A stretch of 64,000 nucleotides of DNA from Chondrosia reniformis (taxonomy: Eukaryota > Porifera > Demospongiae > Chondrillida > Chondrillidae). Each line of letters starts with the position of its first letter. Position 1 is the stretch's first letter. The stretch is taken from contig OX359194.1 of the NCBI GenBank assembly GCA_947172415.1, positions 6,268,401 through 6,332,400 on the forward strand, given 5' to 3'. The position numbers and the translations under genes were made by a program. Below, one piece after another: positions 55,880 through 64,000 of the stretch. Below the pieces are notes generated by a model. It was not told the origin of the DNA and did not search any database. It saw only the letters and a program-made list of their open reading frames with translations.

Positions 55880-58800
55880 ATGGAAGAACCTCATGATGAT
55901 CATGACTATCCGATGCCAGAAGAGGAGACAGATCAAGAGCATCCTCATAATCCACAGCAGGCAGCCTTAGTGGGTCCAGATAATGGGGCAGCAGCCAGAA
56001 ATGATCATGATAACTCCACAGACGAAGAGGTACAGATAAGGCCGGGGAATGCGCAAGTAAGAGTAGGAAACAGGCTGACTGGGACCCTACCTAAGTTGGA
56101 GCAATTGAGGGCATACTCTATAACGAAGAGGTTGCCAAAATACAAGTGGCTAGTGAAGACAGCTATAGCAATTGTCATCACTATGCAGCTAATTTTGTTC
56201 AATGATGTGTACAAAGATTGGCAGTATTACAACAAAAATCTACTCTACAGATATCCAAATGCTTTCATTCCACCTTGGATGCTATCAGCTATACTTCGCA
56301 TCATTACAAGACTTGGTCTTGCACTCTCATTATCATGGGTGACTTGGGGTCAGATAGTTGGGAATGCCGAAGGCTTTTGGACATCCTACTCCAAGTTTGT
56401 TGAGGCAGTGAAAGACCCATTACAAAAGGTGTCAGCTCTTGATACTGAAGTGAAGGATTGCATTGAGAATGTAGCATTTCACTTGCAAACAATTGACATA
56501 AAAATGTTAGCTTCGTTGCTGCAATCAATAATCTTCACAATTACCTTAGCTGGGTTTATTGACTTAAAAATAATGGGCTTGGTTGATCTGGTGTCATTTT
56601 TATTAGTCCTTCCTTTAACAGGAATAGCATTTACTTTCTATCTTACTGAGGCTAAAATAAAGTACTACATGCGAAAAATAAGAATTACCACTAATGGCAG
56701 AGGAAGACATGTGAGAAATACCATTAAGGGAAGAGCAAGGGCTGTAGAAGATTGCATCACAGAGAGGTGGTATCGCTTGGAAATTTTCTTCCGGTGTCTG
56801 TCTGTCATAATACCCCAAATTCTCTTTATGAGCTTGGCTTCACAAATACCACTTAGTTGCTGCGGGCAATCACTTGGACAAATCACCCAAACTACCCTAG
56901 GACATTGGATAATCTGTATAGTCATTATTCTGACAGGCTACATGTTCAGCTCCAATCCATATTACATCTCTCCCTTACAGTTTATAGGGATTGCTATTCA
57001 AATCTTGGGATTGGGTTGGCTGTACTGGATTAGTGAGAACCTCCACTGGGGTGCATACATGCATATCACCTATGCTGTCGTACCTCTAAGCTATCTCATT
57101 TGGTACCAAGTGATGTCAATGCAAATGGAATGGATTGCAATTGGCATTAACAAGTCTCAGGGTGATGGCAATGAAGTGCATGTATCTCGTTTTTTTTCTC
57201 GACTTGGCCTTCTAATACTCTGCATCTCTTCTTTGATGGCATCAATAGTAACAGAGTATAACCATGTGAGTTCCTTTATTAACCAAACCGCAACTTGTGA
57301 AATGTCAACGGTCCAGGAATAGCAATACAGCTAGCATTGTATCATCTGTATAACTCGAGATTGAGCAATTTCGAATTCATAACTGATCTTTATACACAGT
57401 GCAATTGAAACTAAACTGCATACAAAAATATATGGAAGACAAAAGCATCTATTCATGAAGAATTACGTATATTTCAGTTCAAGATACATTTGCATACTCT
57501 ATCATTATTATAGTATCATAACTGCTGCCTATAACAATAAATATATACTTAATGTGACTTTTTTTCTGCACATGTAATGCATGACAAATCTAAAATAACA
57601 GCTAGCAAGATGTCGTCGATGTCATCACCTTACGCATTCACGTGAGGCACCGCCCCATTTTTCATGATGATAAGACTATGGTGATAAATCAGACCTCCAG
57701 AAATTCTAATCGTTAAAGACTTCTAGGAAGAACTATGTCGAAAGCGAACAAGATGGTTCCAATTGTAGGAATATGAATGTGTGATGTACATGTAGTTGTC
57801 GCTGATCGAAGATGCATGCAGAACGAAATTATTTGTTTATCACTTTTACCTTTCTAGGGTGCTATAGTTTATAGTGTATTAGCAGCACTAGGATGGGCAA
57901 TATTCTCTGGAGGCTATGGATATAATACCTTACAGATCAACTCGAAATTGTAAGTACGGATACAATATAATTGTGTGTTTGTGATCGACACTACATCAAA
58001 ATGTTAATGCTGTAAAATGAACAGCATTAATAGGCACCGCATGTAGCGATCCAATGTTAAACACTTAATACTTGAGAAAGGGATTTCACTGACGTTTGTT
58101 ACTTTACATGGAAATGTAGGAGCTCAGAACAGAGATCTCAGATCATACATCCTTATATCACTTCCACTCCTTCTGTGGATCTCTTAGCACAAGTATATGA
58201 TGCAAACCTCACAGGATATGTACCGGAATATGGTCACGCTTCTGCTCCATTTTACCTTGCTTTAATTGTGTCTCCACTCCTGATCATTGTCTTCATCGTT
58301 ACTTCATTACTTCTTTTGAGACAAGGATACAGAACTGTAGTACATTCAGCATTTCAAGTTACTGTATCCTCTCCTCACTCCTTTCAGAATATGTTTATAT
58401 GCCAATTGTATTAAACTGAACAGATCAGCCTTAACAGATTCCACAAGATTGTTTTTCTTCTCTTTGTTACTATTCCAAGCATTGGTGCTGTAGTTCATAA
58501 TCTCTCTCTTGCCATTGATATAATCCACATGCAACTGGATAGTACAGCACAAGATCTATCAAGTTACACTTTTGTAGTTGAAACTCCATTTTATATAACT
58601 CTTATGATTGCAGGTGGAGTTTCAGAGCTTATCTTTCTGGTGAGTAAACCTCTTTACTGAGATACTAATGCATACACAGTCAGGTGCTCATACAATATAT
58701 AACAGTGCTAAGAGCATGTATAATGGTTATGAGTAATCTAAAAAAGGATATAAGCCTTTAAAGGTAGGGAAACATAAAAGAGAATAGATTGACATTTTCC

Positions 58801-59371
58801 TAGACTAACAACTTAGGGCAAACCTATAGAGTTTTGGATGAGGATACAGTTAGCCTAAGGCTTCTTTTCCTCCTTTCTCCACTGGGCCATTCGACTGTTT
58901 CAGGCCTTCATCAGTGACCCTGGGAGTCTTTGTCTTCACTTCTTTAGTGAGTCCTTATGTAATTTTGAAAAACTTTGATCAAAATACACTTTTAATGATA
59001 CGTATATATATATATATATCAATGACTGAACCAAGTATGTATTTATGTATAAAGAATATTGGCTGTTCATGTTCTTTTGTGCATAGGGAATGACTTCCAT
59101 TTTGCTTGTGTTGGGGTACTCACACAAAAAATCAGAAGCCAAGGTTAAGGAGCCAAGACGCATATTTAGTGAGCCAAATGGATTTAATGAAGCAAGAGAT
59201 GCATTTAATGAGACGGAAGAAGAAGACATATTTAAGGAGAGAGAAGATGCACTTGAGGAAAGAGAAGACACATTTAAGGAGAGAGAAGATGCACTTGAGG
59301 AAAGAGAAGACACATTTAAGGAGAGAGAAGATGCACTTGAGGAGAGAGAAGACACATTTAAGGATATATAA
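55880..59371 (+). CDS. Unrecognised polytopic membrane protein with acidic repeated tail
   Basis: Five exons, about 740 aa: 55880-57265, 57858-57949, 58120-~58363, 58424-58639, 59087-59371. I do not recognise the family. The first ~90 residues are acidic and hydrophilic (EEPHDDHDYPMPEEETDQEH). About a dozen hydrophobic spans follow, e.g. WLVKTAIAIVITMQLILF, WMLSAILRIITRLGLALSLS, LVDLVSFLLVLPLTGIAFTF, WIICIVIILTGYMF, FIGIAIQILGLGWLYWI, FFSRLGLLILCISSLMASIV, AIVYSVLAALGWAIF, YLALIVSPLLIIVFIVTSLL and IVFLLFVTIPSIGAVVH. The tail carries three copies of a 14-residue charged repeat. Exons 2 to 5 join the 488-codon opening frame through in-phase GT-AG sites; the first donor (57266) lies before that frame's own stop at 57322. 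The exon 3 donor (58358 or 58364) is ambiguous by two codons. AATAAA lies at 59401, 30 bp after the stop. The start ATG at 55880 is preferred over a TTG in frame upstream. A transporter or channel role is possible but unproven. Confidence 0.75.
58784..58960 (+). mobile_element. Dispersed repeat family, diverged subfamily copy
   Basis: Carries CCTAGACTAACAACTTAGGG and AGTTTTGGATGAGGATACAG, like 34485, and ends GACCCTGGGAGTCTTTGTC. It lies in the last intron of the polytopic membrane gene. Confidence 0.7.
59226..59368 (+). repeat. 42-bp coding repeat in the membrane protein's C-terminal tail
   Basis: Three near-identical 42-bp units encode FKEREDALEEREDT (14 residues), ending FKDI-stop. The period is a multiple of three, so copy-number change keeps frame. 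The segment is strongly charged and probably helical, perhaps a coiled coil. Confidence 0.93.
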
Positions 59372-59984
59372 GATGATTCCAAATAGTTCTCATTGCAAAC
59401 AATAAATAAGTAACATTAGAAATCTATGCCTACATGTGTATATTTGTGATTCAAAATTGTAGAATAGATGTTATTGATTTGAAATTATACTTCAGTAGCA
59501 TTGGGTGCAATCAAAGTATAAGTATACCACATACTCTGATCAGCCCTAGCTATATAGGGAGGGCAATACAGCTGTCTGTGGTTCCTTGATGATTTCTGTC
59601 ATCTTGGATGACTGGGAGGCGTTCACTGGTTGGCATTAATAGGCCTTTGGTCTTCCAACCAAGATAAGATTTAAATTCAGTCAATTGGTTAGTAAGGTGT
59701 AATATCTCCCAGTGATTACATTTCCATCATATATAATATCTATCTACATGCTTGTAATAATCAGTAATCATCAACAGTATCATAAACAGTTCGTAGTAAT
59801 CATTGCAAGATTTTCAAGTAACTACATATATATACATATGTATATACAATGTTAGACTAAGGAAAAAGCAATATGAAATGATTTGATTGTCAAGAGATAT
59901 AGGAATGGAATTGTCTATTTTATTATTACTAGAAAATTTCTAAGGAAAACAGAAGTTAACTACTGTTGGAAAATATTGTGTCTA
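59372..59984. other. Convergent intergenic region, membrane gene to filamin
   Basis: Holds AATAAA for the plus gene at 59401 and, for filamin, TTTATT at 59918-59923 (AATAAA on minus, about 60 bp past the stop). No coding signal. Confidence 0.55.
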
Positions 59985-62900
59985 CTAAGTGTGAACAGTG
60001 AATGGGCTTCCTGGGACATGCTCTCCGTGCCACTTCACACTGATCCATGTCTCTCCTGGGTCAGGGATATCGTACTTGATATTAAAGGTATAGTCCCCAT
60101 TGTGAGTGACTGATATATATCTGGCTGGAACAAAGGCTCCAACGGCACACACCTCCAGTACTCCATTACCTCCAGCAAGAGAAGCATCCACTACAAAGCT
60201 ACCAGGAACCTCAATGCCCTTGACTTCACACTTGGATGCATCTGCCTCTGCCCTTTCAACTCGAACACAGAAAGGAACATTCGGGATTTCAACATCTGCA
60301 AACTTGATGATAAACTTGTAAATCCCAGCTACAGTTGGAGTGTAAGTAACTCTGAAAGTTCCATCTTCAGTCTCATGTGGGTGCACTTCTGTACGTCTAG
60401 GTCCTTCCAAGGCTATGCCAAGTGCTCCCTCCCCTGCCTCTTGTACATCAATAGTGAACTCAGCTTCTTGGTTTAGAATTGCCTTCTCCAGACCTGGCCC
60501 ATAGGCTTTGACAGCTGATGGATTGCATATATTTACTGTGAAGGGTCCCCCATTAATCTGACCGCGAGCATATCTCACTGAGACTTCATGATTGCCAGCC
60601 TTTGTAGGAGTGTATATGACTTTGTATTTATCACCTTCAATGCCCTCAACTTCACATGGCACTTCAACCTCATCTGATCCCTTGATATTGCATGATAGTT
60701 TTCCCGGACCAGCATTCTCTGTCTCCACAAAGAAGTGGGTCTCTTCATTAGCAAGTAGGCCAGGAGATAGACCTGGACCGTGTGCTCTGCAGGCTTTTGG
60801 ATTGGAGAGAATGACCCTCTGTGGCTCCCCTACGGGCTGGTCATTGTATAGTATGGTGACATCGAGATCAATGGGAGACTGGGGAACAAACTGCAACTGA
60901 TAGTGATCAGGCTCTACCTCCACAAAGTCATAGTCCACTGGAGCATGAACCTCACCCTGGGGGGTTTCTGTAACTGGTTCAAAGACAGCACTAAGTTTTC
61001 CAGGTCCTGCATCATCAGTGTGCACATCAATTGTGGAAGGCTCCCCGACAGTAGCAAAAAGAGGAAGAAAGTCTGGAGAGCTTTCAGCACCATCAATCCA
61101 CTCCATGGCTATTTGCTCATCCACTTCTGGTAGTTTTAGTTTGACTGAATCGGGTTTTGCAACTGAAACCTTGAAGGGTGAGTCTCCTACAACATCATCT
61201 CCATAGCTGATATCAACTTCGTAAACTCCTGGTTCTTCTGGTAGAAAATCTCCAAAGTAGATTCCAGATTCAACATTGGGTTGAATCTCCATAGAAGCAT
61301 CTTCTTTGACGGGTCTGTCAGGAGAGCTGTCACCAGGCTTACTAGCCCTTACTTTTGCCTTCAAAGGAAACTTTCCATCTGGTTTATCACTATCACCTAA
61401 ACCAGCCTCTAAATCTGGTCTTCCCAGTGCCTCTAAGACAGATAAATCTGCTTCTGAAATAGGCTTGAAATCCATTGGTATTTCTTCTCCATTCGGTGCC
61501 TTTACTGAGGCAGCAATTGGAGCCTTGCCAGCTCTTTTGGTGTCCAGCTTAACTAGTGCAGGTTTGCCGATGGTAGCCCCTTCACCAGATATTGCTGGTC
61601 CAGAGACTTCGACTTTGTCAGCATCGTACACTTGCACAAGAAAAGGAGAACCAGGGACAGGTTTTTCACCAAATTTAGCATTAATTTTGTAATCTCCTGG
61701 ATCGATTGGTGTGAAATTGAAATTTAGCACTCCATCCTCTTGACTGTTTGGAGCCAGTTGAACCTGTGATGGTCCTTCCATTACTATTCCCAGTTCTCCT
61801 TCCCCAGCATCTACTGCACTGATGGCAAAGTCTACCGGAGTTCCAACCTTAATCGGTTCACCGTTCAAATGTTCCCCAACTACTCCAACTTTGCCGGCAT
61901 CAAATACTCCGACCTTGACTGGCGTGTTCGGGATGTCTGTGCCTGAGTATTTCATTGCTACACTGTATGCTCCAGCTTTGTCTGGTGTGTATCTCACCAC
62001 ATAGTTGGTATCAGTGGTCTTCTCTATTTCAACATCCTTGTTGCATCCTTCTGGACCATAAACAGCTACCTCCAAGTCACCCTCTCCGGCATCAACAGTG
62101 TCCACTGCATACACTAAAGGTACACCCACACACTGCACACCATCGTCCTTCACTCCAGGCCCGTTCAGCTTCACCTTAGTGGGATCGCTAATATTTACTA
62201 AGTAGGGACTTCCTGTAATATGTTTCCCATCGTACATAACCATTACTGAGTACTGCCCTATCTTCTTTGGAGTGTATTGTACCGAATAGGTGTCATCATT
62301 GTTATTGGTGATGTGTGCCCTAGCACTGGACCTGAGGGAGCCACGCCTGGGTCTTACACTCTGTTTTCTATTTCCACTAGCATAAGCCGGTGAGGTGGGT
62401 GGGTTGGCATGGATGGGAGTGGTCGACCTGCTCTGGTCCAGAGGTCCATCAATGCTGCATTCAAGAGCCCCTGGACCGGCCTCTGTGGAATCAACTTCAA
62501 ATACTGCTACTTCACCAACTTTCACACCAGTTGGTTCAATTCCGATTCCAGCAGCTTTGACTTTGCTTGCATCTGTGCAAGGCTCAAATACAGGTTTGAA
62601 TGGAACACCGGGGATGGGTTCATCGGCAAATGAAACGTTGACCTTGTATTCGCCTGCCTGCAAGGGCAGGAATTGGACCTTGGCTGTTCCATCTTCCTCG
62701 TCCTGCACTTTAACCTCTGCCTCCTGGGGACCCTCAATAGACATGGTGAGGCCGCCACTTCCTGCCTTTGACATGTCAAGAGTGAACTCTGCCCACTGGT
62801 TAGTGATACCGCCTTCAAGTCCGGGACCATAGGCCTTCACTTTGGCAGGATCTGTTTTCCAAGCTGCGTTGACTTTAAAGGGACTGTGGGGAATATGCTG

Positions 62901-64000
62901 GTCAGCAAAGAGAACATTAATAGTGTACTCGCCAGCTTCCTCTGGATCAATGAAATAGGCAACCTTTTGAAGGCCATCTTCAACTTCTTCAATTTTTAAT
63001 TCTTCTCCGCCACCAGGCCCTGTTACCTGAATCTGGAGTTCTCCCTTCCCAGCCTTTCGTGTGTCAATGAAGAACTCAGCCCACATGTCTGTAAAGAGTT
63101 TCTCCGACTCTAATCCCTCACCATAGACTGCAACAGCATTTGAATCTACTGATGGTTTGATAGATATGTGGTAAGGGCTGTTTGGAATGTGCACCCCCTC
63201 CCAGAGAATGTTAATGTCATACTCTCCTGCTTCCAGTGGAATGTACTCACAGTTGACCACATTGTTTGCCTGATCCTTTATGGTGACTGGTGTACGTCCT
63301 GGACCATTAATGCCAACATGCAGACGACCTTCTCCTCCTTTTCTCATGTCAACAGTGAAGTGGGTCAGCTCTCCGGATACATTGCCGTCTTCCAGTCCCT
63401 TTCCATTGGCCACCACTTGACTGGCATCATAAACATGCAGCTTAATGGGAGTATCGGGAATGGCAGCTTCAGCAAAGGTAGCATTCATCTTCAGTCGGCC
63501 GGCATCGTCTGGAGTGTAGACAATCTTAAAGGTACCATCTTCATTGTCTGTTATCACAGGAGCATCGGCATCATAGTCATCAGGACGTACAGGACCTTGC
63601 ACACTGCATCCAACTTTTCCAGGTCCTGCTCCTCGAGCATCAACAAAGTACTCCAGCGGCTCATTAATGGGAAGGAACTCCCCTTTCATACCCGGTCCTG
63701 TGATGCGGACTTTGCTTGTATCTGTGACAGCTACACTGTACGGAGAACTGGGGATGTGTTCTCCGGCGAACTTCACCTCCACAGTATAGAGACCAGGAGA
63801 GGTTGCCTCATAAGTGTAGTCATAAGTGTAAGGATGGGTCTTGCAGCTGTACTCCAGAGGACCATTGGGACCACGAATGGCAACTTCTGCCTCTCCCTTT
63901 CCAGCATCTTTTGTACGGACCTCAAATTTGGTTGGAATTCCCACACGAACACCCTGAGGCTCTAATCCCGGACCAGATGCCAGCACCTTTGTAAGATCAG
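59985..64000 (-). CDS. Filamin, C-terminal 13 Ig-like repeats (N-terminus off the window)
   Basis: Open from the right edge to a stop at 59985-59987, giving over 1330 residues without an intron. It contains 13 filamin-type Ig repeats of about 90-100 residues. Each opens with a D-x-S/A-K-V-x-x-x-GPGL-like motif, has a central D-x-x-x-A-G-x-G-x-L segment and the Y-x-P-x-x-x-G-x-Y strand, and closes with I-P-x-S-P-F. The first repeat starts at the edge (LTKVLASGPGLEPQG). Repeat 6 (about 62230-62580) has a Ser/Arg/Pro-rich insertion; repeat 9 (about 61160-61620) and repeat 10 carry long insertions that might act as hinges. The final repeat ends HGEHVPGSPFTVHT-stop and, as in other filamins, would be the dimerisation repeat. 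Filamins cross-link actin and bind receptor tails; the actin-binding CH domains are not in this window. ATG/GTG codons near 63986 are internal, not starts. Confidence 0.93.
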   Translation of the reverse strand, partial: DLTKVLASGPGLEPQGVRVGIPTKFEVRTKDAGKGEAEVAIRGPNGPLEYSCKTHPYTYDYTYEATSPGLYTVEVKFAGEHIPSSPYSVAVTDTSKVRITGPGMKGEFLPINEPLEYFVDARGAGPGKVGCSVQGPVRPDDYDADAPVITDNEDGTFKIVYTPDDAGRLKMNATFAEAAIPDTPIKLHVYDASQVVANGKGLEDGNVSGELTHFTVDMRKGGEGRLHVGINGPGRTPVTIKDQANNVVNCEYIPLEAGEYDINILWEGVHIPNSPYHISIKPSVDSNAVAVYGEGLESEKLFTDMWAEFFIDTRKAGKGELQIQVTGPGGGEELKIEEVEDGLQKVAYFIDPEEAGEYTINVLFADQHIPHSPFKVNAAWKTDPAKVKAYGPGLEGGITNQWAEFTLDMSKAGSGGLTMSIEGPQEAEVKVQDEEDGTAKVQFLPLQAGEYKVNVSFADEPIPGVPFKPVFEPCTDASKVKAAGIGIEPTGVKVGEVAVFEVDSTEAGPGALECSIDGPLDQSRSTTPIHANPPTSPAYASGNRKQSVRPRRGSLRSSARAHITNNNDDTYSVQYTPKKIGQYSVMVMYDGKHITGSPYLVNISDPTKVKLNGPGVKDDGVQCVGVPLVYAVDTVDAGEGDLEVAVYGPEGCNKDVEIEKTTDTNYVVRYTPDKAGAYSVAMKYSGTDIPNTPVKVGVFDAGKVGVVGEHLNGEPIKVGTPVDFAISAVDAGEGELGIVMEGPSQVQLAPNSQEDGVLNFNFTPIDPGDYKINAKFGEKPVPGSPFLVQVYDADKVEVSGPAISGEGATIGKPALVKLDTKRAGKAPIAASVKAPNGEEIPMDFKPISEADLSVLEALGRPDLEAGLGDSDKPDGKFPLKAKVRASKPGDSSPDRPVKEDASMEIQPNVESGIYFGDFLPEEPGVYEVDISYGDDVVGDSPFKVSVAKPDSVKLKLPEVDEQIAMEWIDGAESSPDFLPLFATVGEPSTIDVHTDDAGPGKLSAVFEPVTETPQGEVHAPVDYDFVEVEPDHYQLQFVPQSPIDLDVTILYNDQPVGEPQRVILSNPKACRAHGPGLSPGLLANEETHFFVETENAGPGKLSCNIKGSDEVEVPCEVEGIEGDKYKVIYTPTKAGNHEVSVRYARGQINGGPFTVNICNPSAVKAYGPGLEKAILNQEAEFTIDVQEAGEGALGIALEGPRRTEVHPHETEDGTFRVTYTPTVAGIYKFIIKFADVEIPNVPFCVRVERAEADASKCEVKGIEVPGSFVVDASLAGGNGVLEVCAVGAFVPARYISVTHNGDYTFNIKYDIPDPGETWISVKWHGEHVPGSPFTVHT

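Noticed and set aside
63168-63965. 265-codon plus-strand open frame opposite filamin
   Set aside because: Antisense shadow of clear filamin repeats on the minus strand.

Overview
The window is eukaryotic and almost certainly from an early-branching animal. It has short GT-AG introns in consistent phase, AT-rich non-coding DNA packed with TACGTA-type palindromes, dispersed short repeats, and metazoan receptor architectures: an adhesion GPCR with GAIN/GPS, a tandem-domain receptor tyrosine phosphatase, and filamin. Compact gene spacing and Ig/FN3-rich receptors fit a demosponge. That assignment is inference; no species-specific marker was checked.

Layout. 406-21277 (+): an adhesion GPCR of about 3614 residues whose ectodomain holds roughly 15 Ig and 10 FN3 domains, including seven nearly identical 808-bp Ig+FN3 exon pairs plus an eighth Ig exon. 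22103-37776 (+): a receptor-type protein tyrosine phosphatase (cadherin-like region, five sushi/CCP domains, one TM, two PTP domains, about 1273 aa). 38006-39265 (-): an intronless Golgi-type carbohydrate sulfotransferase of the CHST15 type. 39643-44725 (-): HDAC3 in 13 coding exons (424 aa). 44798-46375 (+): intronless POLE2, divergent from HDAC3 across 72 bp. 47148-53669 (-): an MFSD14 (HIAT1)-type MFS transporter in 11 coding exons (511 aa), with minisatellites in several introns. 53754-54738 (+): a TRIR (C19orf43) homologue (132 aa), divergent from MFSD14. 55880-59371 (+): an unrecognised polytopic membrane protein (about 740 aa) with an acidic repeated tail. 59985-64000 (-): the last 13 repeats of a filamin whose N-terminus lies off the right edge.

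The left 38 kb is a receptor region: two large type I/7TM surface receptors head to tail, one with a freshly homogenised Ig/FN3 array and the other with two PTP domains that have exchanged an exon by apparent gene conversion. The right part is ordinary housekeeping sequence arranged as divergent or convergent pairs. Intron phases close for every multi-exon model (each total CDS length divides by three). The exceptions to certainty are one splice junction in the GPCR (around 14052/15178), one in the phosphatase (around 30462-30535) and one in the polytopic membrane gene (58357 or 58363).
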